From Flavobacterium bizetiae (GTDB lineage: Bacteria > Bacteroidota > Bacteroidia > Flavobacteriales > Flavobacteriaceae): a stretch of 33,344 nucleotides of DNA. Below, in pieces: positions 16,218 to 24,080 of the stretch. The notes beneath the pieces are model-generated. The model had not been told where the DNA came from and did not search any database. It was given only the letters and a program-made list of their open reading frames with translations. How positions within the stretch are numbered: position 1 is the first letter of the stretch; each line of letters opens with the position of its first letter. The stretch covers positions 1 through 33,344 of the forward strand of contig NZ_CADCSU010000022.1 in assembly GCF_902804475.1 (NCBI RefSeq), written 5' to 3'. The position numbers and the translations under genes are program-made.

Positions 16218-17360
16218 TTATTTTGCTTCAAGGAGATAAAAGGCTCCTTCGCTTATAATGGTTTCATTTGGTTGTAATCGTGACTGGATGGCTATTTTCC
16301 CGTTTTGCGATACTCCGGTTTCTACATAACGACGTGCATATTTTCCATTTGCTAATTGAACAAATACAAAGCTTTTGTCGTTAAATTGCAGTACGGCTTT
16401 TGCGGGAACAAAAAGCGTATTTACGGGTGTGTCGGTAAAATTTACAGATACATACATGCCGGGTTTAAGCAGATGATCTGCATTGGCGCATTCAATTAAA
16501 ACCTGAACGCTTCGGGTCGTTTCGTCGATTATTTCATCAACGTGGAATATTTTTCCTGTGATTTTCTTGTCAGGATAAGCTCCGGCCTGAATTTCGGCTT
16601 TATCTAATTCATGAATAAACCGAATGTCTTTTTCCTTAATCTGCCCTGCAACCCATACTTTTTTCAGATCGGCAATTTTGGCTTTGGGAGCATCTTCTTC
16701 TTTTAAAAATTGTCCCATAACCAACTCATTGGTAATTACTTCTCCGGCAATGGGAGAAGTAACTACTAATGGCTGTCCAAAAACTAATTTGTTGATATTA
16801 ACTCCAAATATTTTTAAGCTTGCGGCTGCATTTTGATATTCTTTTTCGATGACTTCAAAACTGGTTTCTGCTTCCTCCAAATCCTTTTGAGAACCTACGC
16901 CGTGAGCTTTTAAATCCTGCTGGCGTTTTAAAGAAAGTTTAGCAGTCTGATAACCGGATTTTGCCTGAAAAAAGTTTTTTTGTGCATCTGTAAAATCAGG
17001 TGAAACCATTTCAAAAAGGGGTGTTCCGGCCTGGGTTTTCATTCCCAGTTTTAAAAATACTTTGGTTACTCTTCCGGAAAATGGTGGAGCAATCTCGGCA
17101 TACGAGTTCGGAATTGCCTTAACTGTACCGGCAGTTTGTAATTCAAATTCATAAGGTTCATTTTTTACGGTTTCCAGTTTTAATTTAGAAGCAATCATCG
17201 ATTTTGCCGGAACTACAATGGTATCGCCTTGTAAAGAAAAAGCCTCGTTTTCTTTCATTTCGGTTTTATTGTGACAGGCTGTTAATGCGGCTGCAGCAAT
17301 TAGTGTTATTAAGAGATTTTTGCATTCGAATTGTTTACTGTTTTTAGTTTTTAGTTTCAT
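16218..17360 (-). CDS. czcB: RND periplasmic adaptor subunit, CzcB-like lipoprotein
   Basis: About 380 residues from the ATG at 17360, ten bases after the P-ATPase stop. The lipoprotein signal ends in LTAC (Cys29), so the protein is anchored by lipid and faces the periplasm. Membrane-fusion-protein features follow in order: a barrel strand and lipoyl half (APPFSGRVTKVFLKLGMKTQAG), a helical hairpin (about 120-175), the second lipoyl half (VVTSPIAGEVITNELVMGQFLKE) and a C-terminal beta-barrel/membrane-proximal region (KPGMYVSVNFTDTP, LFVPAKAVLQF, ETGVSQNGKIAIQ). It links the RND pump to the TolC-like channel. A longer ORF start at 17414 would overlap the P-ATPase gene and lacks the signal-peptide layout. 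Confidence 0.9.
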   Translation of the reverse strand: MKLKTKNSKQFECKNLLITLIAAAALTACHNKTEMKENEAFSLQGDTIVVPAKSMIASKLKLETVKNEPYEFELQTAGTVKAIPNSYAEIAPPFSGRVTKVFLKLGMKTQAGTPLFEMVSPDFTDAQKNFFQAKSGYQTAKLSLKRQQDLKAHGVGSQKDLEEAETSFEVIEKEYQNAAASLKIFGVNINKLVFGQPLVVTSPIAGEVITNELVMGQFLKEEDAPKAKIADLKKVWVAGQIKEKDIRFIHELDKAEIQAGAYPDKKITGKIFHVDEIIDETTRSVQVLIECANADHLLKPGMYVSVNFTDTPVNTLFVPAKAVLQFNDKSFVFVQLANGKYARRYVETGVSQNGKIAIQSRLQPNETIISEGAFYLLEAK

Positions 17361-17370
17361 ACGTTTAATT

Positions 17371-20070
17371 TTATAACCACTGATTGAATTTTTTGATAAA
17401 CCATGTTTTAACAAATTGTGTAAGCAGGCAATAGCAGGTTAGTATGCCAAATAAAAATGGGAAATAGCTTAACGGAAGTGGCTGCATTTTTAACATGGGT
17501 GCCAATGGCGAAAACGGAATCGCGATACCCACCAGCATGATTAATGTTGTTAAGGCCACTACAGGTGTTGCTGCCCAGCTTTGTATAAATGGAATTTTTT
17601 TGGTTCGTATCATGTGAATAATCAATGTTTGAGAAAGCAATCCTTCTATAAACCAGCCGCTTTGAAAAAACGATTGGAGTTCCGGGCTGTTTGCTTTGAA
17701 GTAAAAGAACATCAGAGCAAATGTTGCAAAGTCAAAAATGGAACTGATTGGACCAATGAAAAACATAAATCTCTGAATACTTGAAGCATCCCATTTTTTA
17801 GGTTTTTTCAAAAAGTCTTCATCCATTCGATCCCACGGAATAGCGGTTTGTGATATATCGTATAATAAATTTTGAGTTAATAATTGTACCGGAAGCATTG
17901 GTAAAAAAGGCAGGAAAGCACTTGCTCCAAGCATGCTGAACATATTACCAAAGTTGCTGCTGGCGGTCATTTTGATGTATTTGATGATGTTGCCAAAGGT
18001 TCTACGACCGTAAATAACGCCTTTGCGCAATACCATTAAATCTTTTTCTAATAAAATAATATCGGCACTTTCTTTGGCGATATCTACAGCAGTGTCTACG
18101 CTGATTCCTACATCGGCCTCCTTAAGCGCAGCGGCATCATTTATACCATCGCCCATAAACCCAACGGTGTGTCCTTTTTCGCGTAATGCTTTTACAACTC
18201 TTACTTTTTGCAGTGGACTCAATTTGGCAAAAATGGAAACATCATCAATACGGTCTGCAAGTTCCTGCTGTGTCATGGTTTCTAACTCGGTGCCCAGAAC
18301 AATGTTTTTTACTGGAATTCCAACATCGTTACATATTTTTTTGGTTACGATTTCATTATCGCCGGTAAGGACTTTAACTCCAATTCCTAATCCCTGAAGC
18401 GCTGCAATACTTGGTTTTGCCGATGGTTTTGCAGGATCAAGAAAACCAATAAATCCAGTTAAGGTTAGATTGTTTTCGTCTTGTACAGAATAGGTTAGGG
18501 GATGTTTTCCGTCAAACTCACGTATGGCAACTAATAAAACTCTTAAGCCTTCTTCGTTCATTTTTTTAGAAGTCTGCAAAACCGTATTGTGCATCTTTTT
18601 ATCCATTGGGATTACTTTGTCGTTTTCAAGGTGAAGCTCTTTGTCTTCGCCTGGATCGAAACTGTGAGAACACAAATCGAGAATTTCTTCGACCGCACCT
18701 TTGCAGATTAAAAGATGATTTCCGTTTCTCATTTTCAAAATAACCGACATACGTCTGCGTTGAAAATCAAAAGGAATTTCATCTACTTTCATGAAGTATT
18801 CTTCTACTTTTAAATAATCATGAAGTTCAACATGCTCCAGAACAGCTTTGTCGAGTATATTTTTTAATCCCGTTTGATGAAAACTATTCAGGTAAGCCCA
18901 TTTTAAAACTTCGTCATCTTCTGCTCCCAAAACATTTAAATGTTTTTCAAGTACAATTTTATCCAGAGTCAGCGTGCCCGTTTTATCTGTGCATAGAATA
19001 TCCATCGCACCTATATTTTGAATGGCGTTTAATCGTTTTACAATCACTTTGTGTTTGCTCATATTCATGGCGCCTTTGGCCAGATTAGCAGTCACAATCA
19101 TTGGCAGCATTTCAGGAGTTAATCCCACCGCAACGGCAATGGCAAATAACAAAGCCTGCATCCAGTCTCCTTTTAAGAAACCATTTACCAGGAAAATTAC
19201 AGGAACCATAACCAGCATGAAACGAATCAATAGGTAACTAACTTTGTTTATCCCGATATCAAAAGCAGTTTCGGGTCTGTTGCCCAGAATAGTTTTACTG
19301 ATACTTCCAAAATAAGTTCGGTTTCCGGTTGCCACCACAATCGCCATTGCCGTACCACTTACGACATTGGTTCCCATAAAACAAAGATTATTGAGTTCTA
19401 CAGGTTGTTTAGTATCGGCATCACGAATGGGCAGAAATGTTTTTTCTACCGGCAAAGCTTCTCCTGTCAGCATGGATTCGCTGATAAATAAATCTTTACT
19501 TTGCATAATACGGCAGTCAGCAGGCACCATATCACCGGCAGATAAGAAAACAATATCTCCCGGAACCAGTTCTGTCATGGCAATTTCTTTTTTGCCCATA
19601 AATTTTCGAAGCACTGTGGCCGTGGTTTTCACCATGCTTTTTAGTTTATCTGCAGCCTGATTGCTTCTAAACTCCTGAAAAAACCGAAGCAAAGCACTAA
19701 AAAGCACCATAACTGCCACCATAATAATGGTTTTATAATCGGCTTCTCTCGGTGCAGCAAGCCAGACATCTACAACAAAAGATATGATGGCTATAACCAG
19801 CAGGATGAAAATAAACGGATTAATAAAAGCTTTAAATAATTGCTTTAGCCATGAGGGTGCCTTGTCATGCTGTACTTCATTAGGTCCGTATTTTTTAATA
19901 CGTTCGTTTGAGGTTGGCATGCTGATTCCTGCTTCTGAACTCTCGAGCATAGCATAGACAAAATTAGAATCGCTTCGGGAAGCGTTTCGCAATTTTGTAG
20001 ATGTTCCTTCGTTCATTCCATTGTTGGCCAAGGAATAGAAGGGGTGCTTAATTTTCTCTTTTGCACTCAT
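17371..20070 (-). CDS. mgtA: P-type ATPase, MgtA/MgtB magnesium-import type
   Basis: An 899-residue P3B-type ATPase. Visible signatures are the actuator loop LTGEALPVEK (201-210), the phosphorylation site CTDKTGTLTLDK with Asp362, and the hinge MGDGINDAAALKEADVGISVD. The TM4 segment VAVGLTPEMLPMIVTANLAKGA matches the magnesium ATPases MgtA/MgtB and differs from the CPx metal of P1B pumps. The N-terminus is long and cytoplasmic, without metal-binding domains. The family moves Mg2+ into the cytoplasm with ATP. The gene lies 11 bases after a MntP-like gene and is followed ten bases later by czcB, so an importer of Mg2+ is in one transcript with an efflux pump for transition metals. Magnesium-responsive control is likely from family knowledge, but no known Mg riboswitch was recognised upstream. 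Confidence 0.93.
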   Translation of the reverse strand: MSAKEKIKHPFYSLANNGMNEGTSTKLRNASRSDSNFVYAMLESSEAGISMPTSNERIKKYGPNEVQHDKAPSWLKQLFKAFINPFIFILLVIAIISFVVDVWLAAPREADYKTIIMVAVMVLFSALLRFFQEFRSNQAADKLKSMVKTTATVLRKFMGKKEIAMTELVPGDIVFLSAGDMVPADCRIMQSKDLFISESMLTGEALPVEKTFLPIRDADTKQPVELNNLCFMGTNVVSGTAMAIVVATGNRTYFGSISKTILGNRPETAFDIGINKVSYLLIRFMLVMVPVIFLVNGFLKGDWMQALLFAIAVAVGLTPEMLPMIVTANLAKGAMNMSKHKVIVKRLNAIQNIGAMDILCTDKTGTLTLDKIVLEKHLNVLGAEDDEVLKWAYLNSFHQTGLKNILDKAVLEHVELHDYLKVEEYFMKVDEIPFDFQRRRMSVILKMRNGNHLLICKGAVEEILDLCSHSFDPGEDKELHLENDKVIPMDKKMHNTVLQTSKKMNEEGLRVLLVAIREFDGKHPLTYSVQDENNLTLTGFIGFLDPAKPSAKPSIAALQGLGIGVKVLTGDNEIVTKKICNDVGIPVKNIVLGTELETMTQQELADRIDDVSIFAKLSPLQKVRVVKALREKGHTVGFMGDGINDAAALKEADVGISVDTAVDIAKESADIILLEKDLMVLRKGVIYGRRTFGNIIKYIKMTASSNFGNMFSMLGASAFLPFLPMLPVQLLTQNLLYDISQTAIPWDRMDEDFLKKPKKWDASSIQRFMFFIGPISSIFDFATFALMFFYFKANSPELQSFFQSGWFIEGLLSQTLIIHMIRTKKIPFIQSWAATPVVALTTLIMLVGIAIPFSPLAPMLKMQPLPLSYFPFLFGILTCYCLLTQFVKTWFIKKFNQWL

Positions 20071-20081
20071 TGTTGTAATTA

Positions 20082-20642
20082 TTAAATAGTATTGATTAAA
20101 AAAATTATGACTCCGCTGAAAATCATAACTATGGCTGAAATTTTGATTAATTGAATGGCCTTAACCGAATTGAAATATTTTAAAGACCAGCCAATCAAAA
20201 GGAAAAACAGTAAACATGGAATTACGGTTTTGTAAATAGTAAGCGGCTCAATCTTTAAGAGACTTAAGGCAAAACCCAGCACAAAAAGATATACTGATGA
20301 AGCAAGGGCAATGTTTAAAAAGTCGTCTAAGTCCGGAAAGGTTTTATGGTTTCGTATTACTTTTATTTTAAATTCCTGAATCATCTTAACGGCTATCGAA
20401 AATAGCATGGTTACCGCGATCCATTTTTCCTGATTTTTTATGCTGCTTGTTACTAATGCTGCGGTCCAATACCCGTATTTTATAACCTGTAATTGTATCG
20501 TAAACAAAACAAGCTGCAACAGAATTGTTTTTTTTGATTTGGTAAAAGCAATCGTATTCAGACTCATTTTAGACAGCAGTAAATTATCTGCAGTAATCCC
20601 TAAAGTGATTAAAAGAACTGCAATAGAAATGGATAATGTCAT
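20082..20642 (-). CDS. MntP-like (LysE superfamily) six-helix membrane protein
   Basis: A 186-residue protein with about six hydrophobic helices in two halves. The first half has LITLGITADNLLLSKMSL with Asp19, like the MSMDAFA segment of the manganese exporter MntP. LFSIAVKMIQEF resembles MntP's conserved region before the loop. In the second half IALASSVYLFVLGFALSLL aligns with MntP's ATSIDAxAVG, but the acidic residue is replaced by Tyr118. That loss makes Mn2+ transport by the classical mechanism doubtful; the substrate could differ. It sits two bases after the mgtC-like stop and 11 bases before mgtA, so it belongs to the ion operon. The call rests on pattern, length and helix layout. Confidence 0.6.
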   Translation of the reverse strand: MTLSISIAVLLITLGITADNLLLSKMSLNTIAFTKSKKTILLQLVLFTIQLQVIKYGYWTAALVTSSIKNQEKWIAVTMLFSIAVKMIQEFKIKVIRNHKTFPDLDDFLNIALASSVYLFVLGFALSLLKIEPLTIYKTVIPCLLFFLLIGWSLKYFNSVKAIQLIKISAIVMIFSGVIIFLINTI

Positions 20643-20644
20643 GA

Positions 20645-21355
20645 TTAAAGATCTGTTTGAGTTCCCATAATTTCCCAGCTCACTTTTGTAACTTTTTCTT
20701 CAATAGTTAATCGGCTGGCCATTTTTTCCATAAGACTGTCCTGCGATGTAATGGCTTTTATCTCTGCTGTTATGATTGCTATTGAGGGATCATCATTGTC
20801 ATCGCTTGTCAGTGATTTTAAAAGCAGTGAATCTTCGTTGCCTAAATGCTGCATTAACATTATTCGCAGATGGTTTTCTACTTCTGTTTTACATTTTATG
20901 GTAAAGAGATAATCTGTTGGGATATTGAAGGATTTTAACGACTGTAATCGGTTTAGTGTTAAGCCTAGCGGGCGAAGCAGTACATGTGTAATCATTACCG
21001 CAGCGCTTACTATGATGGCTTCTCCGTACAAACCAATCCCTGTAAGAGATCCTACTGCTGCTGAACACCAAATGGTTGCGGCAGTATTTAATCCCTGAAC
21101 GCTTAATCCGTCTTTCATGATAACTCCTGCTCCCAGAAAACCAATTCCGGAAACAATTTGTGCGGCCACTCTGCTTGGATCGGCTCCGTTACCCAATGAA
21201 ACGGAAAGCAGAATAAAAGCAGTAGATCCAAGAGAAACAAGGGTGTTGGTACGCAGTCCGGCATTTTTCTGACGCCATTGTCTTTCGATTCCTATTGCTG
21301 CTCCTAAACTTGCTGCAAGTGCAATGCGGGTTGTAAATTCGTAAGTTGTAATCAT
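20645..21355 (-). CDS. MgtC/SapB family membrane protein
   Basis: A 236-residue MgtC-family protein. The N-terminal membrane domain (about 1-135) carries the family signature IGIERQWRQKNAGLRTNTLVSLGS and GIGFLGAGVIMKDGLSVQGLNTAATIW, followed by two more helices. The C-terminal cytoplasmic domain (about 145-236) is ACT-like, as in longer MgtC proteins. Members affect growth at low Mg2+, membrane potential and F-ATPase activity rather than transport Mg2+ themselves. It is the first gene of a seven-gene operon (MgtC, MntP-like, MgtA, CzcB, CzcA, CzcC-like, barrel). Its ATG has a strong AGGAGG six bases upstream, unlike neighbouring genes, and a promoter box and hairpin lie before it. Confidence 0.92.
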   Translation of the reverse strand: MITTYEFTTRIALAASLGAAIGIERQWRQKNAGLRTNTLVSLGSTAFILLSVSLGNGADPSRVAAQIVSGIGFLGAGVIMKDGLSVQGLNTAATIWCSAAVGSLTGIGLYGEAIIVSAAVMITHVLLRPLGLTLNRLQSLKSFNIPTDYLFTIKCKTEVENHLRIMLMQHLGNEDSLLLKSLTSDDNDDPSIAIITAEIKAITSQDSLMEKMASRLTIEEKVTKVSWEIMGTQTDL

Positions 21356-21361
21356 GATAAA

Positions 21362-21367
21362 CCTCCT
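21362..21367 (-). promoter_or_regulatory. Strong AGGAGG ribosome binding site of the mgtC-like gene
   Basis: AGGAGG lies six bases before the ATG at 21355. Other genes here have no such motif, which fits the weak role of Shine-Dalgarno pairing in Bacteroidota and makes this site stand out. Confidence 0.75.
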
Positions 21368-21378
21368 TTTCTTCTAAT

Positions 21379-21404
21379 CGGGTTTCAGTATTTTTGAAAA
21401 CCGG
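21379..21404 (-). promoter_or_regulatory. Leader hairpin just upstream of the mgtC ribosome site
   Basis: On the minus strand CGGTTTTCA pairs with CTGAAACCCG-side bases (one internal mismatch) around an A-rich loop. The hairpin ends about 11 bases before AGGAGG, so it could affect access to the ribosome site. It lacks a run of T and is not a terminator. Confidence 0.45.
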
Positions 21405-21475
21405 GTAATTGTCTTTTTCGCTTTAATTTCTGATTATATAAAAACAACGGCGAGTACTGTTTCATAACCACGGTG

Positions 21476-21483
21476 CAAAATTA
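21476..21483 (-). promoter_or_regulatory. -7 promoter box TAATTTTG for the ion operon
   Basis: Exact match to TAnnTTTG on the minus strand, followed by GCACCG. Transcription would start near 21470, giving a leader of about 115 bases before mgtC. No clear TTG -33 box was found at the right distance, which suggests activator dependence. Confidence 0.6.
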
Positions 21484-21607
21484 GACCAGCCTTAAAGAAA
21501 AGGCCATTAGAGATGTTTTAGAAAAAAATTAGAATTTCATTAGAAAGAAAATCAAGTCGTTTTTGTATCAGAAAAACAGGTTGAAAATGATAGTAAATGA
21601 GAGGTGA

Positions 21608-21720
21608 GAAAATAGAGGAAAGAGAATAGAGGAAAGAGAATAGAGGAAAGAGAATAGAGGAAAGAGAATAGAGGAAAGAGAATAGAGGAAAGAGAATAGA
21701 AGAAAGAGAATAGAGGGAAG
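21608..21720. repeat. 14-bp tandem repeat, about eight units
   Basis: GAGGAA recurs at 21615, 21629, 21643, 21657, 21671 and 21685, exactly 14 bases apart, with variant units at 21699 (GAAGAA) and 21713 (GAGGGA). The unit is GAGGAAAGAGAATA. The 104-codon minus-strand frame across it is low-complexity Leu/Ser/Phe and is not believed to be a gene. Confidence 0.9.
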
Positions 21721-21728
21721 AAAAGAAA

Positions 21729-21880
21729 GCTCCGGAGGAGCTAAATATTTATAGCACAATTTATTTTCATGCATAAAAGCTCCAGAGGAGCGGCATATTT
21801 TCGAATAATATATATCGCTCCTACGGAGCTTAAAATCACGGGGTGTATAATTTGCTATAAATATTATGCTCCGCTGGAGC
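21729..21880. repeat. 152-bp imperfect inverted repeat with four GCTCC-N3-GGAGC palindromes
   Basis: Four 13-bp palindromes lie at 21729-21741 (GCTCCGGAGGAGC), 21779-21791 (GCTCCAGAGGAGC), 21817-21829 (GCTCCTACGGAGC) and 21868-21880 (GCTCCGCTGGAGC). They are symmetric about TTCGAA at 21800-21805, and the outer arms share AATATTTATAGCA in inverted orientation. The array looks like a REP/REPIN-type element in the gap between the kinase gene and the ion operon promoter. Confidence 0.85.
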
Positions 21881-21887
21881 ATAGAAA

Positions 21888-23255
21888 CTAAAGCGAATTG
21901 AACTGTACTGTAAAAGTTGTTCCTTCATTTTTCTTTGAAGAAACAGAAATAGTTCCTTTATGAAGCTGAATAATTTTCTTTGTTAACGAAAGTCCAATAC
22001 CATTTCCGTCGGCGTGGGTTTTGTTTGAGCCTCTGTAAAATGGAGTGAAAATATGTTCTAATTCTTCGGTTGAAATTCCGATTCCGTTATCAGAAAAGTT
22101 AAGTTTGATTTTATTTTTTTCAAATGAAATGGAAACCAAACTCTGTTTATCATCAGAAAATTTACAGCCGTTTTCAAACAAATTAACAAATGCGACTTTT
22201 AGCAGATATTCGTTTGCATTGACCGAAATCTGATTGTCATCTTCAAAATCATTTTCAAAATGAATGGCAATATTGTAATTCGGATTTGATTTCTGAACCT
22301 GCTGGCGTGCATCTAGTAACACTTCGTCGATACGAACTTGTTTAAATGCAATTTCAGACGGATCGTAATTTGCTTTAGCCAGATCCAGTAAACTATTAGA
22401 GAGTTTTGCCAGTTTTTTGGCGTCCTGTAAAGTGTTTAGGATAACTGTTTTATATTCGTCAACATTACGTTCTTTATGAGTCGAAAGCTCGAGTTCAGCA
22501 ATAATGGCGGAAAGAGGCGTTCGTAATTCGTGCGAAATATTAGAAACAAAATGTTTTTGCGAATCAAAAGAATTCTCGAGGCGGTTCAGCATTTCATTAA
22601 AAGTCGAGGCCAGTTCCGAGATTTCGTCTTTACTTTCGTTGGTGTCCAGTCTAAGATCAAGGTTTGTAGCCGAAATCATTTTTGCTTTATCGGTCATATT
22701 AACAATGGGTTCAAAGGCTTGTTTAGAGAAAAAACGACCCGCCATAAAAAGGACCAAAATAGAAATGATAAAGACAACAATACAAGTTTCAATAAGGTTG
22801 TAAATTTTCACATATCCAAAACCATCGTAGGCAGCGGCGGTAATAATATACTTTTTTCCTTCAAATTGATACGTGGTTCCTATAACCTGCCATTCTTTTT
22901 GATAGAATTGTATTTCGCCTTTTTTAGCGATTTCATCGATCATGGGTTTGGTTTCTTTTACCACATCTATATCAACAGCATCGTGGTATAAAAGTTTAAA
23001 TGAAGGATTATAAATGGCAACTTCAACTTCATTTAGTGTTGCTCGGTTGTTTCTGTAGATGTCTTGCAGCGTTTTACTGTCTATTTCGGCATTTAAGATC
23101 AGATTTGCTTTGGTAATGGCTTCTTTTTTCAGTTGGGCATAAAACTCTCTTTCCCTGTTTTCTTTTGCAGAGTATATGATAATAGCAGCAAATACCAATA
23201 AAATAGTGGCAGTAACGAGGGTAAATAATATAGTCAGCCTGGTTCTGATTTTCAT
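21888..23255 (-). CDS. Two-component sensor histidine kinase, CusS/CzcS-like layout
   Basis: A 455-residue membrane kinase. The first helix spans about 7-29, a periplasmic sensor region of about 125 residues follows, and the second helix (IVVFIISILVLFMAG) leads into a HAMP domain (about 175-230). The phosphorylated histidine is His242 in HFVSNISHELRTPLSA. The catalytic part shows the N box NLFENGCKFSDD, DNGIGIS and FYRGSNKTHADGNGIGLSL. It overlaps the response regulator gene by four bases (ATGA). It lies next to the mgtC-mgtA-czc operon and its overall layout fits metal- or envelope-sensing kinases, but no clear metal-binding residue cluster is visible in the sensor region. The 3' end is eight bases from a large inverted repeat. 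Confidence 0.92.
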   Translation of the reverse strand: MKIRTRLTILFTLVTATILLVFAAIIIYSAKENREREFYAQLKKEAITKANLILNAEIDSKTLQDIYRNNRATLNEVEVAIYNPSFKLLYHDAVDIDVVKETKPMIDEIAKKGEIQFYQKEWQVIGTTYQFEGKKYIITAAAYDGFGYVKIYNLIETCIVVFIISILVLFMAGRFFSKQAFEPIVNMTDKAKMISATNLDLRLDTNESKDEISELASTFNEMLNRLENSFDSQKHFVSNISHELRTPLSAIIAELELSTHKERNVDEYKTVILNTLQDAKKLAKLSNSLLDLAKANYDPSEIAFKQVRIDEVLLDARQQVQKSNPNYNIAIHFENDFEDDNQISVNANEYLLKVAFVNLFENGCKFSDDKQSLVSISFEKNKIKLNFSDNGIGISTEELEHIFTPFYRGSNKTHADGNGIGLSLTKKIIQLHKGTISVSSKKNEGTTFTVQFNSL

Positions 23256-23935
23256 TCTGCTTTCAAAATAAATCCCATTCCTGAACGGGTATGGATGAGT
23301 TTTTTATCGTAATCCTTATCAATTTTCTTTCTCAGATAATTGATATAAACATCTATAAAATTTGTTCCGGTATCAAAAAGTGTATCCCATACTTTTTCGG
23401 CAATTTCTGTGCGCGATAAAACACGCTCCTGATTTTGGAGCATATATTCTAAAAGTTTGAATTCTTTGGGAGTAAGGTTTATTTCAACCTCATTTCGTTT
23501 GACACTTTTAGTCTGCAGATTCATTTCGAGATCATCGTATTTCAGAATAAATCCCGAGGTGTTGGCAGTACCGTTATTGCTTCGTTTTAGTAAAGCCCTG
23601 ATACGAACGAGAAGTTCTCTCATTTCAAAAGGCTTGGTAAGATAATCATCGGCTCCGGCATCAAATCCTTCTACTTTATCATCTGTTGAGCCCAAGGCAG
23701 TCAGCATAATTATAGGCAGATCCGGTTTTATCTGGCGCAGTTCTTTGCATAAATCCAATCCGTCAAGCTTGGGTAAAATAATATCTGTAATAACCAGATC
23801 GTATTGATTATTAAGGGCCAGTTTTTTTCCCGAAAGACCGTCATAGGCAACCGTAGGAGAAAATCCATGTTCATGGAGTCCTCTTTGGATCAACTCGGCT
23901 ACTCTTTGGTCGTCTTCTACTATTAAAATTTTCAT
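23252..23935 (-). CDS. OmpR/PhoB-family response regulator
   Basis: From ATG 23935 the protein has 227 residues. The receiver domain (1-120) has the acidic pair EDD (7-9), phospho-acceptor Asp51 (DLVITDIILPKLDG), Thr79 (IIMLTALGS) and Lys101 (YLTKPFEMRELL). The winged-helix DNA-binding domain has LTPKEFKLLEYMLQNQERV, the recognition-helix region GTNFIDVYINYLRKKID, and ends in HTRSGMGFILKAE. A longer ORF to 24028 adds a meaningless N-terminus. The kinase gene overlaps by four bases. A -7 box ends only five bases before the ATG, so the mRNA may have almost no leader. Likely targets are the adjacent ion operon, by position only. Confidence 0.93.
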   Translation of the reverse strand: MKILIVEDDQRVAELIQRGLHEHGFSPTVAYDGLSGKKLALNNQYDLVITDIILPKLDGLDLCKELRQIKPDLPIIMLTALGSTDDKVEGFDAGADDYLTKPFEMRELLVRIRALLKRSNNGTANTSGFILKYDDLEMNLQTKSVKRNEVEINLTPKEFKLLEYMLQNQERVLSRTEIAEKVWDTLFDTGTNFIDVYINYLRKKIDKDYDKKLIHTRSGMGFILKAE

Positions 23936-23940
23936 CTCTA

Positions 23941-23948
23941 CAAAGTTA
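23941..23948 (-). promoter_or_regulatory. -7 promoter box TAACTTTG directly before the response regulator
   Basis: Exact TAnnTTTG match on minus, with five bases (TAGAG) between it and the ATG at 23935. The start site would fall within a few bases of the ATG, predicting a leaderless or near-leaderless mRNA. A TTG-like CTG lies about 20 bases upstream. Confidence 0.55.
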
Positions 23949-24045
23949 TAATATTGAATGTATATTATCAGGAGAAAATTAATTAATAATTGAGGGGGAA
24001 GAATTATGGACAACTTTTGAATTTTCATCTCTAAAATTTATCCAT

Positions 24046-24079
24046 AAAAAAAGTCCTAATTTTCATTAGGACTTTTTTT
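24046..24079. terminator. Hairpin AAAGTCCTAAT / ATTAGGACTTT with flanking A and T runs
   Basis: Perfect 15-bp arms (A-run plus GTCCTAAT) with a TTTC loop and T7. It sits upstream of the two-component genes and downstream of the tRNA-like relics on minus. It is nearly the same hairpin as at 10865-10899. Confidence 0.8.
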
Positions 24080-24080
24080 G

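Noticed and set aside
21356..21483. M-box (ykoK) magnesium riboswitch before mgtC
   Set aside because: The leader of about 115 bases is too short and lacks the conserved M-box loops.
21608..21720. CRISPR array
   Set aside because: Units are 14 bases and directly joined, with no spacers; no cas genes nearby.
21568..21882. A 104-codon ORF on minus across the tandem and inverted repeats
   Set aside because: The sequence is a translation of the 14-bp repeat (Leu/Ser/Phe periodic) and of the palindromes; no ribosome site, no family, and two repeat families explain it.
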